Source: Mesorhabditis belari (taxonomy: Eukaryota > Nematoda > Chromadorea > Rhabditida > Rhabditidae). From it: a DNA stretch of 64,000 nt. Made by a program: the position numbers and the translations under genes. The notes below the pieces were generated by a model, which saw only the letters and a list, made by a program, of their open reading frames with translations, had not been told where the DNA came from and did not search any database. Shown here piece after piece: positions 22,803 through 34,200 of this stretch. The DNA lies in NCBI GenBank assembly GCA_958450365.1, contig CAUEEP010000742.1, forward strand, positions 110,001 through 174,000. Reading direction: 5' to 3'. Position 1 is the stretch's first letter; every line of letters begins with the position of its first letter.

Positions 22803-23235
22803 GTATAAGCAACCCTTATACTTGGATTAGCTAACCCTTTTCAATTAATTTTTCAACACCAGTTTGTAGCTAATCAGCTTGTTATCAGCAAATAATCAAC
22901 GAATATAACAAGCTAATCAGCTTGTTATATCATAGTTTTTTCCTTTTAAGCGCCTTTAGGCTTTCTTTATATGTATTCAAATTGTTGATCTTTTCTCCTG
23001 CTTATCATTGTTGGCTTTATTCTCACTGCAGCACTATGCAAAAAAACCTTTAATCAATGTGTTTCTTTCTATTTTTTCTAGTATTTGGTGATGAAAGATT
23101 ATTACGACAATGCGAGGTATTTTGTGATGCTTTCTCTGTCTTACATTTGTAGATTTCCGATTGTTTTCTTGAAATTTGGTTAATTTAAAGGATTCGTCCA
23201 CCGTAAGACTACAGTGTCTTGCTGTAAGATCTGTA
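22803..23235. other. Short intergenic between the ABHD12-like gene and the mariner
   Basis: It contains TAATCAGCTTGTTAT repeated at about 22873 and 22913. There are also two tiny exon-like open segments with splice ends (23082-23116 and 23153-23183, reading YLVMKDYYDNAR/FPIVFLKFG then stop) that I could not connect to any gene. Confidence 0.35.
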
Positions 23236-24197
23236 CAAGTATTGAGTTGGTGAATTGAAAACTGCCGGCTATTTCGCGGGACTCGCAGATAAAAAAACAA
23301 CAGCATTGAACCAGCTGAAAGGGGGTTTGTTTACTTCAACATTTCCTCAAATTATTGCGAAAAAACTATGCTTCCAGCTTTTTATTTTTTGGTATTTTTC
23401 TTCACTTCTTCTATTGCACTCGACGATCTGCCACCGGGACATATTCGTCATGTCATGATTCATGAGTTCCTACAAGAGCACAGTGCAGGCTTGGCAGCTG
23501 CTAATATTAAAAAGGATATATGGGGAGGACTCACCTTTCGAAAGAACGTGTCGAGTATGGTTTGCCAAGTTTCAATCTGGGGACAAATCTTTGAAAGATG
23601 CAGAGGGCCGTGGAGCGGCATCCCAACTGAATGATTCCAAATTACTCGAACTCGATTTGCCCCAGAAGAAGTTTATGCTCTGCGTTTTCTGGGATATGAA
23701 GGGGGTGGTGTACTGGGAGTTGCTGGATAGCAAGACGACCGTTAATGCAATCAAATACAGTGAACAGTTGGGAAAGGTGAATGAATCCCCGAAGAAGAAT
23801 AGGCCCTCCAAGTCAAAGATCGTTCTCATCCACGACAACGCGCGCCCTCATGTTGCAAAACTGGCTCGCTCTAAAATAAATAGCCTTGTTTGGGAGCTTT
23901 TGGCGCATAGCCCATACAGTCCGGACCTCGCCCCTTTTGATTACTATTTATTCCGGATCATTAGTAATGAGCTTGCGGGAGAACACTTCGATTCGGAAGA
24001 AGCAGCCAAAATTTGCTTTGAAAGTTTTTCGATTCATAACCAAAACCCTACCACGAAAGAGGAATCCGCAAATTGCCTTTAAAATGGGCAGAAGTCGTCA
24101 ATAATAATGGAAATTATTAGGAATGAAATTATGGTTTTGTGTTGAATAAGTTTTAGTTCAAAGCCCCGCAGTTTTCAATTCACCAACCCAATACTTG
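23236..24197 (+). mobile_element. Mariner transposon, internally deleted and frameshifted
   Basis: Terminal inverted repeats: CAAGTATTGAGTTGGTGAATTG at the left, CAATTCACCAACCCAATACTTG at the right, with a TA just outside the left end. The transposase remnant (about 23450-24110) begins MIHEFLQEHSAG and changes frame before YGEDSPFERTCRVWFAKFQSGD. It then jumps from the N-terminal DNA-binding region to PQKKFMLCVFWDMKG, so the segment with the first catalytic Asp is deleted. The later blocks LIHDNARPH and PYSPDLAPFDYYLF (second Asp and third acidic position) are present. Near the end the frame shifts again before ERGIRKLPLKWAEVV. The length of 962 bp against about 1.3 kb for intact mariners agrees with the deletion. 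It cannot encode active transposase. Confidence 0.93.
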
Positions 24198-24729
24198 AAG
24201 TGGATGAATTTTCGGAGTCAAAAAGTTTGAACCTTTTGTCTTGTCCCAGGCCCTTTCGTCTTGTACCAGTTTGAACCTTTCGTCTAGTCCCAGCCCGAAA
24301 TTTTAGCATTTCTGTATCGGATACAAAAAGTACTGTGGAAATTGTTCTTTTTTTGCAGGGTCACCCTCTTGCAATTTGCATACTACTGTTTTTTAAAATT
24401 TTATTGAAAAAGTAGAGATTTCTTTTCCCAACCTCTTTTTCTCCTCTTTTTGTTATTTCTTTTATCCAACTACAGGTGCTTTTTAGCAAATAAACCTTTT
24501 TCCTAAATAAATTTATTTAAAAAACACATTTATGATTATTGCAAGTTCGAAAAAAGAAAACAATGAAGAAAAGAAACCCGTGACATTAGCAGTAATCAAG
24601 AAAAATAAATGAGATCCATGGGAATTTGAGAATCCAGGAAATGGGGAGAGCAAATTGGAAAAGCTGGCCCTACTTAGTTAGAATAATTACGTTAGAATAA
24701 TTACGGTAAAAGATTTTTAAGTAAACTAT

Positions 24730-26140
24730 TCAGGCGAGCTCAATTTGAACACTCTCGTCGTTTTCTTCGTTTTTCACTGTCAGCACGATCACCGGTGGAT
24801 GGGCATAACCGTTGAGTTGCTCGAATTGTCTGAAAGATTAAGATTTGAATGAATTGTGAGCCAAATCTTTAGATGATCGAGTTTAATAAACTCTGTTGTC
24901 TCAAAATTTCAAAAAGTGTATAGGAAAATCGATTTAAACGCACTTAACGATAGTTTTTTTTAGCTTTCTATGTTACACTAGATCCTTCTAGATACGTTGC
25001 AATCAATCTGAATATTATTGTATATTGCTATATTGCTATATTGCATATTAAAGCAACTACTCACCGCAGAACCCGCATCGTGCGCACGATAAGCACCGAA
25101 AGAAGACCCCACGCCATTGGTAGCATGAATTCACACAAGATAAATGCCTAAAAATTATTTAATTGCTTGTTATTCAATTGAAAATAGAAATCTGAAAGTT
25201 CCAATAACAGAAATCCTTATAACGTACAATGTCTTCTGTTCTCGCTGGATGCGATTTTAGCTTTTCTTTCAGAATACCCCGAAAGTGACGCACTGGCCAG
25301 ACGATTGACCTGAAAGTGATTAGGATTAGAAAGATTTTTTTTTGATTTCCATTCACCTATAAACGACGAAAATGAGTTGAACGACGATGCATGGAACGGT
25401 CAACACCGACTTCCGAGTCCACATCGCCGCTCCCAATCCGAGTACGCAAACAAAAATATCTCCGAACATTCGAGCTATCTAAAAAGTGAGATTAAGATTT
25501 ATATGATGAGAATATGACTAGAAGTTTTGTAGAAGACTAGAAAGAAATATGACTAGAAGTTTTGTAGAACACTTAGTCATTTACAAATTCTTGCAGAAAG
25601 TCTAGTCATTTGCAAGTTTTGTTCAAAACATAGTCAATTTTCTTGCAAATTTTTGTGGCCTTATTTTGTACAATTTATAAAGGAGAATTTATCTTTGCTC
25701 TTACATTTACTACTTCGAGCAAATGTAATCTTTAGCTTTGTCATAGCCGTTTTGTAAAAACAAGCTTACAACAGAAATCATGACTGACTTTTGATCTTTG
25801 CCATGAAATGAACATAACAAAGTTTTGTAGAAAATTTAGTTAAAGTTATGTAAAGCTTTTGCAAAAACGATGGGTTTTAAAGCACTTTGAATCATCAATC
25901 ACTTACCAAGTAATACATCTCGGCTTGATCGATTCGAATATAAAATTTCCAAGTGTTCTCATCACTCGCGTTGTCATCACTGAGATTTAACAGCTTTTTT
26001 AAAAACATAATCTCAAGCTACCGTAATAAATATCCCCAATGGGTGATGTCGATGATGCAAAGAATGCCGAAAATGAGCTTGAGCAAGTAGAATTGGCGTT
26101 CCGGGTTGAATTTAAAGCGACCCGACGACTCGTCGGTCAT
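24730..26140 (-). CDS. Small multi-pass membrane protein, function unknown (192 aa)
   Basis: Six exons in minus order, 26140-26022, 25979-25907, 25478-25357, 25309-25228, 25147-25065, 24829-24730, sum to 579 nt with consistent GT/AG ends and phases. The protein starts MTDESSGRFKFNPERQFYLL and shows about four hydrophobic helices: LIFGILCIIDITHWGYLL, MFGDIFVCVLGLGAAMW, VLTVPCIVVQLIFVVY, and FMLPMAWGLLSVLIV. A hydrophilic loop lies after TM1 and an acidic cytoplasmic-type tail (KNEENDESVQIELA) ends the protein. The layout recalls small tetraspan proteins such as the LAPTM group, but I see no signature that fixes a family. The gene is convergent with the ABHD12-like gene, with the dead mariner between them. 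Confidence 0.82.
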
Positions 26141-26427
26141 CTAAAATGATCTCAATTGACTGTTGTTCTTAATTTACTGGATTTTTATTGTTCAAGGATT
26201 GCAGATAAAGGCAGGCTAAAGGCTGAATATCAATCTCCCCCTGGGGATGTGCTCATTTAAAAAAAAAATGATATCTGTTTGAGCTAAATTAACCCAAAAG
26301 TTCAGCTTTTCAACACTCTTCAGTCATTTCATTTCCTACGGTAAAAACCACTGGTGCAAACACAAGTCGAATACGGTGATCACGATGGTTTTGATTTTGC
26401 CAAGAAGCTCTAGTTTTCGAGGAAAAC

Positions 26428-26690
26428 GCTTTGCCAACTTGGGAATCTACTCGGGAAACGAGCGCTAGAGGTTAAGTGGCCTCTCTCGCTCTCCCTTGCC
26501 ACCTCGATGGTCTAGTGGATAGCGGAGGCCACCAACAAGCCTATACTTTTGCCGCGGGTTCGAATCCCCTCTGTGTTCGAATTCTCTGACGGGGGAGAGC
26601 AGGGGAGGCCACTTAAATTGCGCGCCCCGTTTCCCAAGTCGATTCCCAAGCTCGAACACGGAGGGAATTCGAACCCGCGGCAAAAAGTCA
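26428..26690. mobile_element. tRNA-like palindromic (SINE-like) element
   Basis: A pol III-type box A (TGGTCTAGTGGATAGCGG, about 26509) and box B (GGGTTCGAATCCC, about 26560) are present, but no full cloverleaf forms. Downstream, the unit reading TTTGCCGCGGGTTCGAATTC, GTGTTCGAGCTTGGGAATC, TTAAGTGGCCTCCCCTGCTC recurs in inverse orientation, so the tRNA-like part is flanked and partly mirrored by an inverted copy (about 26600-26690). Confidence 0.6.
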
Positions 26691-27153
26691 TCGCGCAAAT
26701 TTTACATTCAAAATTTCAAATGCTAATTTAAATTCGAAAAGCTTTTTTCAAATGTATTATTCAAAAAAAGCGCCGTTATTTGTAGCAATATGTATTCGAA
26801 AAAATTTTTTGCACAAATCAATTTGTTTAATCGTCGCTTTAACAGACCATTAACAGATTAATCGAATAACAAAAACAATGGGCAAATTTATTCAATTGAT
26901 TGTTTAACCGCGAGGAACACACTGGTAATACCTGTTGCGAGTGGTTGTTGTGCTCATTGTGGAACTGTCGTTGCACTTGCAGGGCCGAACCCCTCCCGTT
27001 GGACATCGAATCACAATGGGCGGGTCAAATAGTATTGTTTATCCACTTTTCGCTTTCAAATCTAAAGTTTTATCGAATAAAATACAATTGGTGAAAGTTG
27101 AAATAAAAGAAAACTTTAATTATGCGAGATTTTGGCATGTATTGTACTTCAAA

Positions 27154-27438
27154 TACCGTATTTCTTCGAATAGAAGACCGGGTAAAGAGTATGATCGCGT
27201 ACTCCTGCGTAGCAGCCCTTTTTAAAATTTCTTTTCTGCCCAAAGCTTTCAATGAAGTGCTATAGGGCTGGAAAATGACTCAAAAATCTGTTAGCTCATG
27301 TGGTATTTTTGAGCCATTTTCCAGCCCTATAGCACTTCATTGAAAGCTTTTATGCAGAAAAGAAATTTTAAAAAGGGCTGCTACGCAGGAGTACGCGATC
27401 ATACCTTTACCCGGTCTTCTATTCGAAGAAATACGGTA
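27154..27438. mobile_element. MITE/fold-back family B, copy 1
   Basis: A near-perfect hairpin of about 285 bp with termini TACCGTATTTCTTCGAATAGAAG. The arms carry ACTCCTGCGTAGCAGCCC, AAAGCTTTCAATGAAGTGC and TATAGGGCTGGAAAATG. It is nearly identical to 62156-62448. High arm identity suggests recent spread. Confidence 0.92.
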
Positions 27439-27574
27439 TGCACAAAAATGATATCAAACAAAAAGCTTCTTTTTTTGACTTCAAACTTTTAAACCATGGA
27501 AAGTTTAAAGTGAAAAACAGAATCTGATAGATATTAAGTAATTTAAATTATATTTATTAGTGAGTAACTTGTAA

Positions 27575-27668
27575 AAACAAAGCTCAAGCCACTCAAGCTC
27601 TAGCCAAGCCTAGCTCAAGCTCTAGCTCAAGCTCTAGCTCAAGCTCTAGCTCAAGCTCTAGCTCAAGT
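27575..27668. repeat. 12-bp tandem array (AGCTCAAGCTCT)
   Basis: Six to seven units with a degenerate start (GCTCAAGCCACTCAAGCTCTAGCC). Confidence 0.9.
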
Positions 27669-28225
27669 TAAGAGAGTAGCACAAGTAAATTTATAACATG
27701 CTTTTGGGCAATCGAAATCCATAAGTAAATCATCTAGTGTCAGAACGATTTCACTAGAATTTTTGAATTCAAAAAGATCAATGGACTCTGTTGATAAAGA
27801 CCGTTGAATGAATCGATTAATGAGGTAAGTTGCGCGGAGAAAGTTTGGCCACAAGAGGGGAAGGGGAGATAATTCGACGAGACCGGGGGATTGGTGTGTA
27901 TGGGCACACCGGCCCAAGAGTATCGATGGGATCTTTCAGCCGGACACAACCGGTGAAGGGGGGCTTCAACGAATAGAAAAGAGTGGCCGGGGTGGATGCG
28001 AGAAGGGGCTCCACTCCATCCCCCGTGCGGATTAGATTAATCAGAAAAGAGAAGTCGACTCCGAGTCTCTCAACACACAAATGGGTAAAAAAAAAAGATC
28101 CCTTTCTCCTTTCTTTTGTGTTGATGGAGTGAGAGTCAAAGGAGACATCGACTATCCAGCAAAACTTGAGCGACCACTTCAATTTCTGGTGGAAAGAACA
28201 AAAGATCAAAGCGAATTTTTTTTGG

Positions 28226-28542
28226 GAAACCAGGCTTAAGCTCTTTGGCTTTACAGCTCTGAATTTTAGATCTGTAGAGAGTAGGTACTTCAGTTAATAA
28301 GAAATTCATCCAAACACTGGAACTGAGTACACGAAATAAGTTTTATCAGCGATTTTCTGTTTGTAAACAAATTTAGGAATGGAAAATTCTTTAAGAATAG
28401 AGCTATAACTAACGATTGTAGATAGAATATAGATAATTTATAGAATTTCTGACTCGCTTCTAACTGGGGAACCAGGCTTAAGCTCTTTGGCTTTACAGCT
28501 CTGAAATTCAAATCTGTAGAGAGTAGGTACTTCATTTAATAA
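28226..28542. repeat. Direct duplication of a 76-bp segment
   Basis: AACCAGGCTTAAGCTCTTTG through GTAGAGAGTAGGTACTTCA occurs at 28226-28300 and again at 28467-28542 with three to four substitutions. Part of the intervening sequence is AT-rich. Confidence 0.85.
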
Positions 28543-30875
28543 ACAAATTTTCTGAAGTGACGAAGTGACAAAGTTCTGAAATGACTGACGATAGGATAAT
28601 GGCAACAAATTTTTCCCAACTGATCGATCAATGGGAAATCGTTTCAATGTTGAATTTCAATATTGAACCTTCAATTCCATTTCTAGAGATAAGCTAGAGA
28701 TGAAATTGAAAAACAAGTTCAAAAGGTTAAGAAAACTTTGCTTTTCTGGAGAAACGAGTTGAGAGTTTACTCATTAATCTTTAAAATTTGTACCCAAGAT
28801 GGGTTGAGAGATAGATAATTCATCTAGATTTCTCTTTGCTGAAAAAAGCTTTGAGCTAAAAAAAGTAAACATAACTTTAATGAAAGCTTTGAAGAAAGCG
28901 AATGATGTGAGTTTTGAATCATCAATTTGTACCAATTCCCATCAAAAACTTCAATCTGTAGTGCAAGATCGCTCCAAGAAAAACAAATAATCGGGATAAG
29001 CCAACGAATAGGAAGTGATTTTTAAAGGCAAAATTTTTCCTTGGCAATCATTTTATGCCCCTAAACAACTCAATTTTTCACTAATTGCAACTCCGAAACA
29101 TTAAATTATCGGATTCGATGTAAACAACAGAAATTAAACAATAAGAACAAAATAACAAGAGTTGTTAATCGACTAGAGCTGCTGCTCAAAAGTTTTCTTA
29201 GCTAGTTTTCTTAGCTTTCTTAGCTATGTCTTTCAAAGCTTGTAACATTCAAACAAAAAGAAGCAAAAAGAAGCCATCCCTATCTCGTTTGGAGGAATCG
29301 AAGTGAATGAGCCAGTGCCTTTCTCCCCCAAATTGAATGCTCGCTCCAGGCTTAAACGAGCCGAAACAAAGCACTTCACCAAACTCTTCTCCTTCTTTTT
29401 TTTTTTGAGTCTCTTTTATTGCCCAATTCCTTTTTTTGTTAACACATTTGCCAAACCAGTAAAAAAAGTTGAGTAATTAAACCGAAATGAACAAAAAGAA
29501 AGAAGCAGGATTTCTTTCTGTTCCCATATACCCAAAAGCCATATGCTAAAAGCCGCGCGATTATGTAAACATGAAAATTCTCATTGTTGGCTGAACACAG
29601 CACTCATCTTTCGAGTATTTAGGATATTGTAGCCAAAAAAACTAATACCGGATTCAAATTCCCCACCCCCTGAAAACACTTGTATGCAAATTTTCAGCTG
29701 CTGATAGCTTAATCTGCTGATAATGTCACTGGTGTCTTATTTTCAAAAGTTTTCAAAATACCTACTTCCTAAAACTGTAATCTGATTTCAAATAAACAAA
29801 AAAACTCCCCAAAAAGTCTCATTACAAAATCGATCTTTGAGCATAAAGTAAAACTTTTTCTCCTTCAAATCGTTGCCAATTTTGATGATCTCATCAAGCG
29901 TAAATAATAGAGTAGTGGGTGAAAAAAAGGGAAAAGCTAAAAGGATACTGGTTTCTGCAAAATGACTAACCCTTTTGACTGGGGTTAAAGAATTTGCAGA
30001 ACTTAAAAAAAGGCTGAGAGTTAAAAAAAAGGCTGAGAGCCTAAGCCTCTGCCTTGACTGTCTAGATCTTTAAACAAATCGATTGAAAGTCTTTCAAGGA
30101 AAAAAAAGTTGGAATAACTTTACACTAGATTTGCGCCGAACTATGTCCGACTTTCAGCTCCAAGAAGTAGTCCTTTTAGATCTCAGAACTTGGAACTCTA
30201 TGGAGAATTAGGTCTACTGATCCTGGCACTTTTTGGGATCAGGTCGGAACTTAGGCTTTGCCTTCCTTCACAACTTTATTCAACATGTGACAAAGGAAAA
30301 GACTACATCCGTCCAATGGAATACGGTGGAATTGAGAAATAAGAATTATAATGATTAGTAAGTGTACATAGAAGGTTTTTACTAATCTTTAAGGCTTTTA
30401 TAACTCATCAAAAGTAAAGCCTCAATTTTGCCGATTTCTGAAAGTAAGTACAACAGAAGACAAGTCAAGTGGTCTAGGATTTCAATCTAAAAGAAAGATT
30501 TGGTAGTGGGATTGAGTGGGAAAGGGGAAAAGAGTTGAGTTGATATGACAACGAGAAGTCCGAGAAGGGAAATCGGGAAAAGGGAAAGGGGATGGGGAAT
30601 AGAATTAACCTGGAGGGGAAAGGCAATCCAAGGGGACACTGCCAACACTTTCACTCCATCTTGTAGAGCTTTCGAAGGTCCTTGAACGAGGGAAAGTTGT
30701 TGATACCAGGCTCTAGAAGATCTTTGGTTTTTTCTTTTGAGGACAAAGTTAAAAGCCAAAAGCCAGAGCCTCGCCTTGTCTTGTTGGCTTGCAAAATTGC
30801 CTTTACAACAAGCCTAACTTTTCCAAATCTTTTTTTGTTTATAATAGATCAAGAGGATTGAGTTCTTTCTTTTTT

Positions 30876-30909
<34 letters not shown>

Positions 30910-31213
30910 TCCAGGATCTCCAGGAAATCAATTGACCCTCAGAAAAAAGATTAATAATAAGTATTCTTCCTCGAAAAGCATTCAATTTGGCAATTGTTAA
31001 ACATGATGAAATCCAAAAACCACAACGTAAAGAAAAAAAAAAACGTAAAAAACCAAAAACCACAACGTAAAGTTTCAAATGCTTGTCAAATGCTTAAGAT
31101 TTATATGCGTTACAGTAACCCACTTTATTCAAATGTTTATTACAGTAACCCGTGTGCAAAAAGAGAGACCAAAATGAAATTCAAAAATTGATTAGTAAAT
31201 ACAAAAATAAGCT

Positions 31214-34200
31214 TCAAAATCCATCGAAAAAACACGTTTTTTCACGAGGATCGCAGTTTGGAGTAATCATGTGTTGAGGAGACTAAAATTCGTCTTTTAA
31301 TTCGTCTTTTAAACTAGGATTTCTTAAGATATTACTGTAAATGAGTTAGATTTTTGTTTTTTTTTTCACTTACTCTTCTTCTCGTGATTCCGTGAACGGC
31401 CGCTAGAGCTCTCACCGGTTGCATCTCGAAACCGGCAGCTGCGATCATCTGCGCGCTTGGCTAAACGAATCGGCCGAGTACAAGAATTTGAATTTTTAAG
31501 TTGCAAACTAAAGCTATACTTTAAAACTTTACAAATCAGAGATTTTATTTTGCTTGATCAATTTCTTTCAACTCACATAGGGCAAACTGATCTCAAACTC
31601 GGCGACTCCCGGTGAAGGAGACCAGATTTTCGGCGATCTCAAAGCCTCCACAAAACTCGTCTAAAAAGGTTTGATTAAAATGAAATTTGACAGCAAATTA
31701 CAGATTTTTATTTGAACAAAAATTTACGTTTAGAAAAATGGTTTCTGCAACGACTTGAGCAATTGAGGCAATCGATTGAATCGAGGGAGTTGGAGAAAAG
31801 AAGAGCTTCAACTCCTGAATGAGTTTAATTGTACACATTTTGTTAAGTCAAATCCAAGACATGCTTATCTCTTTTTTTCTCCAAAATAACCTGATACTTG
31901 TGGGGTTGAGGGGCAACATTTTTCTCTTCAAAATTGCTTTTTCTAGGGCAGTTTTTTGCGTGGATCACGAAGTTCATAGTGAAAGTTTGGGGAAATGCGT
32001 TTTAGAACGACTTTCGACGACGAACGACGTCGAAAAACGACGTTTTAGAACGACCCGAAGTCGCCGCCTCTACAGTGTACTTCAGTGTTCATTTTCGTAA
32101 AAGAAGGGCTCAAAAGGAGCTTTTAATGAGCTATTTCCTGTTCAAAAAAAGACTTTTTCTGAGATCATTTAGAGTCCTACGTGCAATTCTAATCAAATTC
32201 GAGTAGAAAATTTGAAAAAAAATTCCAAAATTTCTAAAATTTTCATTTATTAGGTTGATGCAAAAGTCTTTTTCATTTTTTTCGTACTTCTTTTGAAAAA
32301 TAACAAAGTCATCAATTAACCTATGGTTTGCTCTAAATGAAAAGTGTTTATTGTTCAATTTCCCATCTTTTCAAGTCAATTTGGGTTCACTTTCAAGCAA
32401 ATTCGAGAGTGAAAACGGGTTTTTCATAAAAATCTATAAAAACCTCTATAAAGAAATTGGCTGAATCAATTTCTCTGAAAATCTGAAAAAATATCGAACT
32501 TTTTGTGCTCTATCTTTTATTTATTAACATCAAGATTGGTTTCCTTAGCTAAAGCGTCTAAAATGCATCATCGAGCCGTCGCCTTTTTTGACTACCCGAC
32601 TTCAGGCTCTCAAAAAAATCTAGACATAAGACATTTTAAACTCGTTTTAATGTCATTTTGCAGAAAAATAATTGGCCTTTCGAATGCAATAAACCGTTGT
32701 TCAATTGGTGCATTTGTTACTTTTTAACGGAAGTACGAAAAAAATGAAAAAGACTTTTGCATCAACCTAATATATCCCCTACATGGGTGGAAACCATGAA
32801 AAATCCGAAATTTTCATTGATTTTTAAGGTCTAATTTTGTTATTTTTATGTTCTAGACACTCAATTAACCCAAAAAAAGTGTTTTTACATGTTGAAAAAA
32901 CTCCTCCGAGGCCTTACTAGAGAACTATTTCAACTAACCACCGATTTTCAAAACCGGACCTACCTACAAACCCTCGCCCGTAGAATTCAAAGAGACACAT
33001 CTTTTTTTTATTTTTTACTGCTGGACCCTGGTGTTCGAGATATAAGCGTGCAAAGTTTTGGCTAATTTCGCCAAACTGCCAACTCGCCTATAAGAGGGCG
33101 CCAAGCGGAAAGGAACAAAGAGTAGCCACGGCCTAAGCGATAGTGCGCTTGACTACAAAGCCTCTGCCTTTTTTGCCTGCCGTTTCAATTCGTCTCGTCG
33201 ATCAAAGGTTTTGCTTTTCTTTCTGAAACATAAAAAACTGTTCCCTAGTTAGACTCTCCTTATACAATTTAGGGGATGGCGTATGGTTTTGCACCGCACT
33301 GTACAAGTGAAGTATACTGTAGAGGCGGCGAAAGTCGGTTTAAAACGCATTCTCTCAAGCTTTCACTATGAAATTCGTAATCTACGCAAAAAAAAACTGC
33401 CCTAGGAAAAGGACTTTTTGAAGAAAAAAAGAAAAAAAGTCTTTGGTCACTCACCTCATTCTTTTGCTTGACGATGATCGGTGCTGAGAGTGAGCGCGCT
33501 CTCTTTCGTGGCTCAATCGAATTTGGAGCATCGGGTGAAGTCGAGAATTCAGCGAGACCATTGTTCCACAAAATCCCCAACGAGTCGGAGCGACGAAAAG
33601 CGCCGAATCTGGGAAAAATTTCAGAGTGAACGTGGGGAAAAAAAAAACTAACTTTGACCCTAGCGACATCGAGAGTGCCACCGCGTTCCCGTCCTGATCC
33701 ACGACTCCAACAAAATTGTGTTCAGAATTTGTTTGCTTAAAAAGTTGATCACTTTTTGATTTAAAAATTTAAAGAAAGAAGCTAGATAGAATTGAAAAAT
33801 TTCATACCGCTTCGATTTTTTGCTCAAACGAATGCCTTAGGCTTGGATGTTTCGAGAAATGATTGCTGAATTCATCGCTTTTTGAAGAAAATCGAGGATC
33901 GGCTAAAATAGAGTTTTTCATTAATCTAGATTCCAAAAATATTCTTAAAAGACTCATAAGCAGAATTTGAATCAGCGGATTTCATTCCAAGCGTTGAGTG
34001 CACGAGGCACGAGTAATCACTGTCGTCAAAGGCGAAAGAGAGCTCCCTTTTATTGACCCCCCTCCCGGCTGTGTGCCAGAGAGCGCGCGATTGTGCACGC
34101 CAACAAAGAACGCGCAAGGCAAACTGGTTTTTCTTTTGAAAACCCTTTTGATTACAAATCTTTTCAAAAATTTCTATTTTTTTTTGCTTCCCAAGATATT

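Larger units (their letters stand above)
26141..31213. other. Large intergenic region between two minus-strand genes
   Basis: No gene is supported. Notable contents are a tRNA-like palindromic element (about 26428-26690), a family B fold-back (27154-27438), a dodecamer array (27575-27668), a duplicated segment (28226-28300 and 28467-28542), and a TTCT run (30866-30906). GC-richer islands at about 27830-28070 and 30490-30690 have no family similarity I can recognise. The interval covers the 5' flank of the membrane-protein gene and the 3' flank of the GGT-like gene. Confidence 0.5.

Noticed and set aside
23082..23183. Two mini-exons with splice ends after the ABHD12-like stop
   Set aside because: Phase does not connect to the ABHD12-like last exon, and they are too short to support a gene.
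27817..28209. 130-codon minus-strand open frame
   Set aside because: No recognisable domain and no supporting splice structure. It lies in a GC-richer patch where long frames occur by chance. A real exon cannot be excluded.
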